Source of the DNA: Halictus rubicundus
Lineage: Eukaryota > Arthropoda > Insecta > Hymenoptera > Halictidae
Assembly: GCF_050948215.1 (NCBI RefSeq)
Contig: NC_135149.1
Location: 6,863,001-6,927,000 of the forward strand
Direction of reading: 5' to 3'
DNA: 64,000 nt
A model generated the notes under the pieces. The model was not told where the DNA came from and searched no databases. It saw only the letters and a program-made list of their open reading frames with translations. Positions 26,488-40,700 of the stretch are shown one piece after another (the stretch's first letter is position 1; the number at the start of each line of letters is the position of its first letter). The position numbers and the translations under genes were made by a program.

Positions 26488-26825
26488 CAGGATGTCCCAG
26501 CATCGATGGTGCAACCGTGGGAGTCTTCGTGAGAAAATAATTCGAAAATACGATTTTTGTCCTCTTGACGCTTTGTTTTCGATAAAATCGACTTTTTGAA
26601 AATCTAATTGAAGAGTTGGCTCATGAACAGACTCGTCAGACGATTCCTATTCGACAGCACGCGGGTTCGCGGAATTTCCAAACTCAATTTTCTCGAAAAC
26701 GAGGCATCGAATGAAAATTTTATATGCATTAGGTTTAATGAAAAATTGATTCCATATTCTTGACTTATCTTTTCATGTAAAATCACGCCCCTCCACGGTT
26801 GCGCCATCGATACTGGGACACCCTG
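26488..26825. mobile_element. MITE with CAGGGTGTCCC-type ends and about 33-bp inverted termini
   Basis: The left terminus CAGGATGTCCCAGCATCGAT continues into GGTGCAACCGTGG. The right end is its inverted copy (CCACGGTTGCGCCATCGATA then CTGGGACACCCTG). TA flanks both sides, as expected for Tc1/mariner-type insertion. 338 bp, non-coding. Confidence 0.82.
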
Positions 26826-28771
26826 TATATTCTATTTCTGTATTCGTATGCACACGTGTTCGACGACGAGGAGATATCTTTTTGCGATATTTATGTTTAG
26901 GTATTTTCAATCATTTCCTGTGTTTATTGGACAGTTTGTAGGCTGTTAAAGTAACAACCTTTTCTGCTTGATATATCGAAACCTTGAAATCGGACCATAC
27001 TATCGCCCTTTAAAGGGACATTGCCACAAAATCGTGACCTTCTCGAAATTGTTTAAGTTTCATTAGTAACATTTTTTACTGTGACTAAAAATAGCGATCG
27101 ACGATACTCGAAGTGGGAGAAGTTATTAAGGCACATTCAAATTTGAAATTTGTTTATGAATTTAGAATGGACTATATATTTTTCTGCGTCAGAATACTTT
27201 GAAATACTGCGTGTTCATGTTGAAAAATTGATGTAGATATTAACCCATTAAGGTCAAATTAATTTCTACTGTTTTGTATAAATGATTGGAATTATTTAAC
27301 TAATATAAAATCAGTAGATATTTTTCTTTCGGCCATTGTTAAAGACTTTGATAGGTGACCTAATTCTCTCACGTAAATATTTTTAATATTCTAAAATAAT
27401 CCCACTCCGCAAAGTATTAAATGCAAAATGTCATCCTCAATTTCGAAATCGAATTTTTCAAATTAATTTTTCGATGGGTTCCGTTTTAATTTTCCTACGT
27501 CTTGCACAACCCTCAAAATGAAATACATAAATATGGAACCAGAAAAAAAAAATATCATCGTCAGATCGATTGAGTTCTGTGTGTTATATTATTAATTCTA
27601 AAAGATATTTTCTCCATATATTTGAAAAATATAATTGTCCTCCACCCCCTGAGTTATTTATTTTATCTTGTAGGAAAGGTGAGAAAAATTTTTACTCGTT
27701 CAAGTGATTTTTATAAATGTCATGCATAAATGCTATCAGTTAAACTTTAACATAGTTTAATAATAGTTTAATAGTTTTTAAATCTATGATTATTAAAAAT
27801 GAATTTTTTCTTGTTCCTCCATTTTTCTTTGTTTTGAATTGAATACTCTAAGGTTGCCATTATCCATCATAACGGGAAATGAATTTATTTATATAAAATC
27901 TCTTGTTGAATGCTAAGGAAATAGAAAGAGAGTTTCAGTTTCAGTTTATTGAACTTCATTACATTGAAAATAAAATAAGGAAGCATCTAATTGAGTATTG
28001 TTTCCAACTTTATGCATGCATTACTAGAATGAATGGATCAAACACAAAATAATAAAAATATTTAAAGAATTTAGAAATTCTGTCATATTATTTTCAACTT
28101 ACTGATACTATAAAGAAATGAGGTGTATCTATATCTGACTACTATTTTAAACAATTGTTGCAAACAGTTTTTATCATATATAAAAATCTGCAGACTATTT
28201 AATTAAAAGTATTTCAGTTAAGTAAATGTAACTTAATTTAGAAGTATGCACGAATTTTATATACAGGTCTTACTTTATATTGTATACAATAAAAATCCTA
28301 CTAGAAATGAAATAAAATTTTGGAAAAGAATTAAAAAAAAGTTTTTTATAAAAATAACATTTTTTCCAATTTAGTGCAAAATAGATGACAGGAGAAATGT
28401 ATTTCATCGTTATTACACGAATTGAAAATATCATCGACACATTGTATTAGCTTTTTTAGAAATAATAGGGGAACATGTGATGAGTCTGAGATAATCCTAA
28501 ATATAAAATTCATTTACAGTGGAATGTGGACAAAACTCCACTGATAAGAACATTTATAAACAAAATAGAAATTCATGATTCTAATATTTAAATGATCCTT
28601 TGTCTTCTTTTATCACACTGGTTGCATATATTCATAGAATGTGTAATTTAATCCGTGATTTATTTTATTCCTATTCTATACTTTAGCTAATTCAATTTCT
28701 GGACTATGCATAGTGCGAGTTATATATTAAATGGCAGTGCATGGAATTGTTTTTAGGACAATACGAGCACG

Positions 28772-31700
28772 ATGCCGGAGGCTTCGGGGTCGGGGGTGAC
28801 CGACGAGTCAGATTATTCGACTTTCGAGAATAAGACCGGCTTGGCTGAAGACATGAAGTTTCTGGCTCGAATGCCGGAACTCTGCGACGTCACCTTCCTC
28901 GTCGGTGACACCAGAGAACCAGTATGCGCTGTCAAGGCTGTCTTAGCGGCAAGAAGTAGGTACGTACCGCGATAAATATATCGAGGATTGAATTCGCAAT
29001 TTAGGGCTAAACTTTAACTTAGGGGACCACAAATTTTGGACTTTTCTAAATATAATACCGTACATTTTGACAAGAAAATGCCAAAAATCCAAGTTTCAAC
29101 GTTAGGAATTCACTGGTTCAAAAGTTATGCGAGAGTAGGCGACGCCCTTACCTGTCAAAAAACGCTTGAAATCGATCAACTTTAAACACGCATAACTTTT
29201 GAACCAGTGAATCACTAATGTTAAAACTTGGATTTTTTGCTTGTTCTCGTCAAAATTTACAAGATTATACTTTAAAAAGTCTAAAATTTGTAGTCCCCTA
29301 ATTTAAAGTTTAACCCAATTTAGTGTTGAAATACTTTCCCGATTTACTTCGAGGTATTTTAGTAAATCTTCACGGCATCTGTAGGCAGATTACAGGAGGA
29401 AACAGTATATCACTCGAGGGTTATGAATGTGAAGAAACTAAAGCAGTATCAAATTCTATTAAATTCTGTTTGCATCTTTTTCGAGGGTTCCTATAAAGTA
29501 TAGATACCCACAAATCCGCAGTCTAGAGGATATCACAGTAGAGGTACAATTTCACGAGAGATTCTCGACTGTTCCAGGGTGTTTCACAAAATGCTGTACC
29601 AAGCGCCGAGTCCTCAGCGCAAGAAAGAGCCGCCAACGCGCGAGAATAAGATCCGCATGTTTCTGAAGAGAAGCTCGGAGCCGCTGTTGAATCTGCAGAA
29701 TGCGGCGCAACAGGTAATTGCAGTAATTTCGTAGCGATTGTTTCGTTGCAATCCTTCTTACTGTCCGTCGTCACAAAGAGTAGTACACATCCCGGCACTG
29801 AAACCTAACAGCAGAAACCGTAGGAATCTTTAATCTGAATTATTTTTCGATACGAATGAAAATATACAAATGTTATCAACGCGTAGAGAATACGTTCAAA
29901 TGCGAAAGAGTATGTGTAAGCTACAGACACGGACAATATCACCGCTAAAATTACTGTAAATGTGCATCTGTTGTATGACGTATAGCGGTCAGGGTTCACG
30001 CAGCAGTTGGCTCCCATTCAAGAGGTACTATGAACGTCTCTTCTGGATACGATGCTCTGTTTTCCATTGTTTACTCATTCTGCTACATTCTCGTGCAGTC
30101 TATACCATAGAACTTTCGAACGAATAATTCAAAAACGAATTACCATAGATTCTAAAGCTCATTCTTGACGATTCTCATTAGGAGAAATTGGCTGTTGTCT
30201 ATGAGAGTCTCGATTTCATCGTTCATCCGTGTGCCGTGTAGTAGATGGGCGATATCGTGATTTATAGAACTGCATGAAAGATCTCGCACTGATGTCACAC
30301 GAATTATCATATGACCCTTGTGTACAAGGTGTATAAAATAGTTAAAGTGTATATAATAGTGTACAAATATTTAGACCTGTTTCTTTTTTAGGTTAATCTC
30401 CAATAATTATTAAACCAATACAGAATGATCATACATGACTATTTATTGAGTCAAATTAATTCTCTTACAATAGAAAATATTTATTGACACAAGAAAGTTG
30501 TTTCAGTAATTAAAGTCGCAATACAACATTTAAAATACTACGTTTTGCGTAGTCAGTGAAATATTTGGTTAAACTTCACCTTAGCAACACAGAAATTTTG
30601 AACTTTTTTCAATATAATCCAAGGTGAAGTGAAACCAAAAGTAAAATTTCAAATTGCATGTCTTTTAATGAAACGTGACTATTCATTTATGCTTTATTGA
30701 ATGATACAAAAGCATATTTTCATTCATAATTCCAGTTCAGTTATAATTCAGTAATTTAGTAACACTCGATTCATCATTGTATCATCATAAGCGTTTCGCA
30801 AAATAATATGAAGGTCTACAAAACGGTGTCATATACTTTGAAAACATATTTTCATTCATGATAGGCTTAATTCGTGAAAATGATCAAGAAAATGGAAAAA
30901 GAACACGAAAAACTATCCATAAGCTGACATCTCGGAAGTAGTGCTAGTTTAGTACTCGATAGCTGAAATTGTAATATAAATGACGTGTTTATGTATAATT
31001 TTTTTCCCCTTTTTGAGTGAGCATGCGAATTTCAAATTCGAACCAGCGATCTAGCGGATCGCGAGGACGAATGATCGCCTAATTATTGTATAGAAAATTT
31101 TGCAGTAGTTCTAGGATCGCACGATAACGAAAGTGTCATTCAGGAGCGACACAGTCTAATCTTCTGCATCTCACAAGTTCGTTACGTAGTCGTGGATTTA
31201 TGATAGTGTTAGACGCACAGTAGTTTGCCTATGACAATCTGCACCCACGCCAACTGTGTCGCGAAATGTTCGTGGCGGGGAAGTGATCGACTGACTTCCA
31301 CCGATGCTTAAGCGATTGATGATGGACGATCGATTAAATGTTTTACAATATTTAGAATCGCAGTGAAACATTATGAAAACTGTTGAAGCACAAATTAATT
31401 GAAGAAAACCTTAGTGTTCTTAATAATTCTGAACTCCAGAACCAGAGTTTATTGAATCACTTTTCAAACTATAGAGAAAAGCTTAAAATCAACCTTTGAA
31501 GACGTATATATACACAATTTTTTAACGCAAATAAAAAATATACCATATTATTATTTAGAAGGGAAATTGTATGCAAAACATTAGAGCTTTTCGAAATAAA
31601 ATAGACACATATGTTTTTTGCTATATTGTATTATTGAAACTGTGGCCTTATTATCGTTTTTAAGGAATATTATTATTATACAATAATATGATCAATAATA

Positions 31701-34700
31701 GATTAATATTATTACAATAATATGATATCCACTTAACTCAGGCCTAACCCTCTATAACTTCATTTTTGTCAAATCTATTCTCAACACATTAATCACAATT
31801 AAAATTGGTGAATATTATAAAGTTGCATTAAAGAAATTCGTAGGTTATAAGAATGGAGTAGAACAACATGTAACACTAAATTCTAGCGACACAAGTACAC
31901 AAGATTTGAAAGAAGCAAGAAATAAATGTATGACTTCTAAGTTGCATAGAGTTATAAAGGGATAACATTATTTCTAGACTTTCATATTAAAAATTAAATG
32001 ACTCACGATATGGAAGACATACAAAATAACATTTTTTAAACAAAGAAGTTGGCGTAATAAACTCTGGCTCTGTAGTCCAAAAATATGTTATAAATTTTAT
32101 TTTGTACATAGCTGAAAGTTTTTTAAAAACGTCGTATATTCAATTGGGCATGACATTGACATCCTCAATTACTAATAGAATACGTATAAGTATATTTCAA
32201 TACTTTATAAAGGAAAAATGTCGAAAGAATAATTTGTGTATACAAACAATAAACTAATGTATGTATATCTATATATGTTTCAATATCTTCAATATTTGAA
32301 TCTCCGAAATGTAAATAATTAAATATTTAAAAATTCTTCAAAACAGAAAAATTCGCCCACGAAAGATTAATTAATGGATCTATTTATTCAAAATTTAGTA
32401 TATCCATCATTGAATGCACCGTGCAATTAGCTTAGCATAGTCTATCGAGTTCAAACTAGAATCAGAACTATTTTAATTGCAATGTATCCAAGTTTGTATA
32501 AAATTTAAACTTTTTGCTGAATCACAGCCGAATCAACATCCAACTATAATCATCGAGGAATTCGAGCCGGACGTGTTTCGCCAAGTGATAGAATACATTC
32601 ACACCGGCTGCATCATGCTACAGCCTAGAACGTTGTTAGGTAATTGAAACAATATTATTTTATCAACTAATTATGCAAGCAACTTACTAATTCATTTAAC
32701 TTTATTGTTACACGTTAAGTCGGTAGTGAACGATATTTTTCGTGGATTATTATTATTGATAATATGATAATATTTTTAATAATTAAAAGTAAATTTAACA
32801 AGCATCTATACTGACAACTAATAATAGCGTTTGGTAAAATTTTAGAAATCATTTTCCCATAAAATGTTGCAATTTGTAATCGTTGAATAAATTAATGGTG
32901 CTAACATTATGTGTGCTCACGTTATAATAGGTGGCAATTAAAGTCAATTCAAGATTTCTGAGATATTGTAATTTTTATCAAATGTTTTGGAAACATTATT
33001 TTTAGTGTAAAATTGCGATAGTCTAAAATAATATTTTCTCGCATTAAAGGAGTAATGAACGCTGCGGATTACTATGGCTTGAACCAGTTGAGAAGTGCCT
33101 GCGCTGGATTTGTTCAATGTTGTATAACAGTGGACACTGTGTGTTCTTTATTAGCATCAGCCGAACGATACATTCAGTACAAATGCACTAAGTCCTTGGT
33201 ACAAAAGGTAAATCTTTCTTTCAACATTTCTAATTTTATAGAAACAATGACGGCATAGTATTTAAAAATTATGAAAACCAAATTGTGAATCCTTATGCAA
33301 TAAATTGTTTGCTTAAGTAGTTAACAAATAAAATGAGAACTGATATCCTTTGCGGACGATGATTTCCTAGAATTGTAAAAATATTTTCTGTGGAGATGTA
33401 AATCGTGAATTAAAGTATCTGCTAAAAAGAGAAGGAAAAGGATCTTTTCTTGTGTGAATAATGGAATTATTTCACTACCTCAAAGAAAGAAACATTTGTT
33501 AATGTTAGTAATTTATAATATAGTGGGTAAGGGACTCAATTATTGTGGGGGTGCCAATTACTGTGCCTATATTAATTACACTTATTTTTAAAGCATAATG
33601 AATATTTAAAAGAAGAGATATTTGTTAATTGATTTTAATGAAAAAAATGTAACATCTGTTTTTTAATATTCATTGGGCTTTAAAAATAAGTATAATTAAT
33701 ATAGGCACAGTAATTGGCACCCCCAAGGTAATTGGGTCGCCTACCCTAGCACACTGGTACATAAATTCATAAAATTCACATTCCGTTCGTGTAGAGTGAG
33801 AAAGTATACCTACTTGTAGTAATCTGATGTTATGGAGCTGTCAAAAAATGTACACGTGAACCGTGTGACATTTTGTACACAAAACACTTATGCGTAGATA
33901 CAACTTTGTAAAAGTAAGAACGTTCAATCACGTGCATACAGAAAAAAAACCCGCAATTACATCGATCGATACTATTCTTCTCACGCGAATTTGTTATCAA
34001 CTTGGTTTAATTTAACATCGTATCCGATAAAGAGATATCGCATTAAAAAGAATCTATGGAGGATTGTCAGCATTAAGTGAATGTGTCCTGACTTGTTTTC
34101 TCTCCGCTCGAAATCGCATAAACATCATTAATCTAATTGAATTAAGATTAGATAACGCCGTCCGTGATTAATTAATCAGAACAATAATTATAAGTTCTTG
34201 TTGCACGACAATCGAAGATAAGATGGTATTCATTGCATAATAAGAGATCGAAATCTGTTAATTTACGCTGCATTACTGTCACAGTTGCTTTTCATCTTCG
34301 ATCCGATGATCAAAATTGTTATAGCAACTTTCAGTAACCTTTGAAACACTAATTTGGAACATTTCCTAAGACAAATTTTCTTCACCTACTTTTATATCAC
34401 AGTCATATTTCAATTATATATTTAAATTAATTATTATATTTTTACTTATTTCTTCGTTTTCTTTTTATATTTTGTACTTACAATTAGATCATTCGATTCA
34501 TTTTGATCTTAGAACATATAATTTCATTTTAGCAATCATTGATGACCCTGAAACCTCGAAATTTCGACCTTCAGAAAAATGTTCGCTTATCAGAATGTTT
34601 GACTCTTCATGCTCTATAATGATTTCCTGCGATATTCCGTTCTATTATCAATATTAAGCGAGATATTTAAAGTGCTCGAGTCAAGTAGCATACTCTCTTC

Positions 34701-37700
34701 ATATCTTAGATTGTATTAATCGGATCTTGATGATGTTCGAAGGTGCTGGAATTCGTCATCGAACATGGCAACGAAGTGTTGAACTTAGGATCTTTCACTT
34801 TGCTCCCTCAACACGTAGTCCTGTTGATCCTGGCGAGAGAGGAACTGCGAGCTGACGAGTTTACCAAGTTCCAAGTACGTTTAAATTAATTACTTCGAAA
34901 CTAGATCATCTGTTTCCACTTTTTACCATCCACATTTTTTTCTTCCAACTATCTTCACATTGTCCGACTCTGGACATTTATTTTTCCTCTTGAAACTTTA
35001 AATAATTTTTCTTTTCTCGTTCCATCTCCGAACCTATTAAGAAGTTTTTTAATTTCTAAACTATTAAGTAAGTACAGTAGAACCTCAATAATTGCAACCT
35101 CAATTACTGGGGAACTCGCGGTGGGAATTTTGGTGTTTGTAGAAACAAAAGAAGATCGACACTGCGAATCACTAGACTCCTCGATTTTTGCACGCGTTTT
35201 CAATATCATTTCGTGCAACGCGCGAGGTCTTACTGTACTGTTTTTCGAGTCATAGGAGCTTCTGCCGTATCTCTGCGGAGATTTTTTTATTTAATCCTCT
35301 CGTTCTGTTCACCTAATCGCGAAGTTTACGTGACGCCAAGATTACATTGGTAGTGAAAATCTAATTGCAAGCTGCAAATCAGAAACTGTCATGGTACCTA
35401 TTGGCCCTATTACTGAATAAAGGTGGGGACTCATTCGTTTATTTCTGATTTAGTGGGAAAATATCAGATTTATAAATGCAAGATGATACTGTGTTTCTGT
35501 ATAAACGATTTTGAACACTGACTTGTATGGTAAGGTATTTTAATTAAGGCACTGAAAATGTATTTCAATTTGTATCAGTGAAGTTTTATTGTCTGCTTGT
35601 TTATGAACATACTCATCATAATGTTCATATATGTTTCATCATAATTACAAAAATTAGTAGAAATTTACTAAATTAGAAATTAAGTTAAGAAATTACTAAA
35701 TTAAATATGCAGAAATACAATATTTTATTATCCAGCATGGATCCAAAAAATATTCGAACAGATTTCCGATTCTTGAAAAAATCGTTGATATACAGGGTGT
35801 CCCAAAAATGTTGTACTTCCTTGAATGGCATGATTCCCGAGGTCATTTGAAATAACTTTTTCCTTTACAAAAATGTTCCCCGCGGCTTCCCTAAAGAGTT
35901 ATTAACGAAAAACACGGACCAACCCGAGCGCGGCTATAGCAGACGTATTCCGGCTCTGCCAATGTCAACGCCACGCTCAGCGGGACCTGTAGCCGAGCCG
36001 GAATCTCTCTAGTATTGCCGCGCTCTGATTAGTCCGTGTTGTTCGTCACTAACTGCCGAACAAAGCCGCGGAGAACATTTTCGTAAAGGAAAAAGTTATT
36101 TCAAATCACCCTTTTCAAGGAAATACAACATTTTTGGTACACCCTGTACACTTCCAGCAGGTGTAATGTTACCTAAGCAAAAAAATTGATTAGAGTTAAG
36201 CTAGCAGGTGTGCCTGACATTGGTTTTTCTGCATTGCTCAGGCGGCCTTGATGTGGAGCAAAAAGTTCTGCGACAGTAACCAGAGCGCAACCCTGAAGGA
36301 GGTGATGGCCAACTTCCTGGAGTACATTCAGTTCCATAAAATCCCGACGAACGTGTTAATGAAAGAGATCCACCCGTTAGATCTGGTGCCGCCTGGGATC
36401 ATCATGAACGCGCTGGCCTATCAGGTGCGTGTTGTCCCGCTGAATGATCGTGCTCCGTCACGCCTACTTTCTCGTTGTTTTTTCTTTCCGTTATCGCGGG
36501 AACTCACTGCCACGTTCGATCGTTGCCGGCGACTGCTCTGTTCTGTTCCTAATAATCTCGCTCTTTGTACCCTTATTTTCGATCTCGTTCTCTTCATTTC
36601 TTCTTCTTCTTCTTCTTTCTCGCAAAGCTCGTGGGACGTAAGTGAGATTCGCGCGTACGACACGCCTAATCTGATGAAAATTAATACCTGAGAATCACAC
36701 TGTTTACAAGCGGCGCTTTTAACGTAGCTCCAGGACATTAGTCTGTGAATTTCTAACAATACGAACTAGAACATGTACATTCTTCACGAAGGTAGTAACC
36801 GATTAACAAATATACTCGATGTTCCGTTTGGTCACCGTGATACACAGTCTTGTCCGAAAAATTTGTGATCGCAAAGGGATTAAAGTAAGAATACGTCTCT
36901 GTGTGAGTGTGGTGTTTTCTCGAAAATTTTTTACGTTTCAACATTCTTTCTAGGTAGATAAATCATTTTTATAACCAACGCAGTCTGACAATTTATATTA
37001 GTTTCAATATCATGGAGCTTTTATGAAAATTCTTTCTACAGGGTGTACCAAAAATGTTGTATTTCCTTAAAAAGGGTGATTCCTATGGTGATTTGAAATA
37101 ACTTTTTCCTTTTCGAAAATGTCATCCATGGCTTTGTTAAGGAGTTTTTAACGAAAAACTTGCAGCTCGAAAAAGATTGCAGCTCAACGACAAGTCCCGC
37201 TATTTCTGCGCCCTGATTGGTCCGTGTTTTTCGTTAATAACTCCTTAACAAAGCCACGGAGAACATTTCCGCAACGGAGAAAATGACTTCAAATCACCTC
37301 AGAAATCCCACCTTTTCAAGGAAGTACAACATTTTTGGGGCACCCTGTATATTTAATTGGCACTTCTAGTATTTGTATGTTAATGATGCGTGTCTTATAC
37401 CAAATTTAATCTTGAATTGTAAAAGTGATATTAGTTCATTTTTGTCAGTAAATCAAAATATTAATCGACCTCCCACAACAATTATTAAAATTCTGTGATA
37501 AATGGTTTGGTCTGACGCGAGGAAAATTAAAAAACTAGGTTATTTCAAACATACACAATCTTAGCAAAATAGAGATTTTCGAGAAAATACTTTTCTTAAT
37601 CTTTCTCTTCCCCTCTGTTTGTATTACCTTTACTTTTCAAGCATGCTAAAGAAACAGTAAATGAATTATAGAATATTTAATTATAGAATATTCGCAGCCG

Positions 37701-40700
37701 ACCTTATATAATTAAAAAAAAAATATATAAAAATTTTGTATTGAAGTGTTGAATGAGGCTCCACATTTATATATTTTGTAACACCCGCATATAAGTATTA
37801 TAGACGCATTTAAACGTACAAGATTTATCTTCATAAGTATAGTACCCCTTATGTCGAATTTTCTTTATTAATGGGACCAAGTTCCTGTTGATAAGTGCTT
37901 GAAAGTACGCTTCTACTCAAAAATATTCGAGCTTGTTTAGAAAACCATGATTTATATTTTTATAATGAGCAAAGTGAGAATGAATATTTAAACTTGTTTT
38001 TGTAATTCAGGTTTCACATTTAATTGAATAATGATGATGAGTTTGAAATAAACGTTAATATAAGTGATTACTACAAGTAGTAAAATCTTTTTGAGTGGTA
38101 GTGTATCAAGTATTGAATTTTTTTCCATTCGAATTCAAATTTTTTTATCGATTTTCTATATGCATGCACGTATTTGTATGCATTCATACACACAAACTTT
38201 GTATGCGTAAGTGTATGCACATAATCGCTCAAAATTTCCGTCGTTTATGCTACTTAAGAGATTTTTTAAAATCAAGTCTTATTACGGTAAACATATTTTC
38301 AGTTATTATTTTAAGAATTTAGAATGAAACAAGACACTTTATAATATAAAATAACTAAAAAGTAAACACATTTAATATTTAAAATATTTGGTTCGTACAT
38401 AATAAATGAAATTAACGAGATGTTGATAATAAAATTATATCCCTTCTAAAAACGTCTTCTCCATCATTAGTATTCATGAACAGTACCTCATTAAGAATTA
38501 ATATGCATCTTACCCCGGTACAAGCTCATCAAACACATTTAATCACTTCACAATCAAGATGACGTAATAGGGAATGTTCAGTAATTATCTCAGCGCACTA
38601 TACATTTTTACAGATTATTATCGACAAAAAATTCTAAAATCTTCATTGATTGACGGAATGAATTCGAAGAGTCAGTTATTGTAAATAAAATGAAACTTTT
38701 AATTTCTTTATCCCGCTTTATTCACAATTTTCTTTCTTTCATCCAGAAACTCTATATCTTCTTTTTCCTTCGCTGTTTTTCAAACCCCCTAATTACTATC
38801 GCCGTAACTTTAAAGAAAATTACTATTATTATTCAGAAAAAATGAAGTACCTATAGTCTTCGTATGCTAGTGAATAAACACGTTAGGTTTTCTCTTTTAC
38901 AAAATTCCTAGTTGCATAATCAAAGTGTTAGGGATATTCCCCTTTTCCGTATAATAACGAGTCTGACTCGTAATGGAAAATACTACTCAATATGAACGTT
39001 ATTCATTTCTTCCAAACTGAAACGAAATTATGTTTTTCTAATACCAATATTGAAGGGTTACTGTAAACATAAGTATACAATATATATAAATTCCATTTTC
39101 TTACTAGGAAATTATTAGGGACAAAATAGTTCTAATTATTGTAACTGTGACGAAATTAATATGAGAAAATAATAATATATATACTAATGAATAGGACTGA
39201 TAAGAATGTAATATGTGAACCGATCGAGATGTATAGGAAAAAGTTGTTTAGAATATTAACCTTGACGAAATATTTCAAGGTCATCCAAATCTGTGAATTT
39301 CCTATTGCGCACAACTACAAAATATAATTGTATCTCGATTCAAAAGAAATGAATAATATAAATCTATAGTAGATTCTGTTAAAAAATTGTATTATGGACT
39401 GAACTAGATATTATAAGACAAGAAAAGTGAAATAGTTGTAACCTATAAACCGGCCTTAGTATAATATCAACGGCTGCCTGAAGAACGTATGAATTTTACC
39501 CAGCACTGCACTCAGTATTGATTGTCGATTCACCGTGTCCCGTTGTCAGTCACCGTCATATAGTGGTCAATTTGCCCAAAAACGTGGACAAATCTCGTAT
39601 TTTTGATAGTTATAACTTATAAACTTAACTTATTACTTATAAACTAACCTACAACAATATTTCTTCCTTAGGCTGAAAATCTATCCTTAGTAAGGTGTCA
39701 ATGGTTAATCTCTGTTGACAGTGACATTTCGATGCTCAAATTTTTACATACAGGGTGTCCCACTTAAATTGAACTACTCGAATATCTCGTGAAATTATTA
39801 ATGATGTCGAAAAATGTTTCAAACAAAAGTCTCGAAGGAGACATAATTTCATGTTAATATGTCCTAACCTAATCTTTTCTCGGTATGAGTGGGTTAAACA
39901 CTTTTTATGGAGAATAATGAACTACATCAATTGGTATACAAAAGATATATGGTTCTATTAAAAAAATTGAAAATGATCTTCACATGCTCCATCTACAGAA
40001 AAACCATTACCATAGAATTATGTCCCTCTCGAAACCATATAACTTTTGTCCAAAACAGTTTTCGATATCGTCAATAATAATAAATGGAACACCCCGTATT
40101 TTTGAAAGAGTCGCAGTTACTACCACGGACCAAAAATAACAGTTACTCTAAAATTTTCTACGATAAAAGTCATTAAAAAAAAGTTGATTATTCTTAAAAT
40201 TTAAGATAATCTACACAAAATATAAAGAAAAAAAATCTAAGAATAAAATGATTAAAAAATATCGATTTTTATACTTTTTGGTTACGAATAACAGTTATTA
40301 GTGTCCAAAAAATTGAATCCCCCTCCATAACTGTTATCGATGAAGAAAAACTGTTTTGATAGCTCAAAGTAGTTACCGATAAGAGAAGTTCATTTCGATT
40401 ACTCATAACAGTTATCAATTGGCGAAATTTATTTCAGTCGCTCATAACAGTTATCGATGATCGAATTTCTTTTCACTTGTTAATAATAATTATTGCTGAG
40501 AAAATTAATTTCAGTTGCTTATTTAATTACTGAGATGTCTACTCTATTTCGGATAGAGTAAGCCTGTGAAAAGAAAAGAAAACCTCATGTTTGTAACATT
40601 AAATTTTGATTGTAGCATTTAATTTTACGAATAAAAAATTTATTATATAATTGATTGTCTACTATTTGAAATTTTTACTATTTAATAATAACTATTACAA

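Larger units (their letters stand above)
23665..28756 (+). other. gprs: Predicted first intron of gprs
   Basis: AT-rich DNA bounded by a GTAATT donor and an acceptor ending TTTTTAG. It holds a perfect-looking hairpin (25927-25995), a MITE (26488-26825) and a TA/TATG simple-sequence patch near 25330-25430. No coding exon is recognised in it. Confidence 0.5.

Noticed and set aside
36248..36691. Extension of the gprs exon to 147 codons
   Set aside because: A good donor (CAG|GTGCGT) at 36425 ends the homologous part, and the sequence beyond loses family resemblance and runs into a TTC microsatellite.
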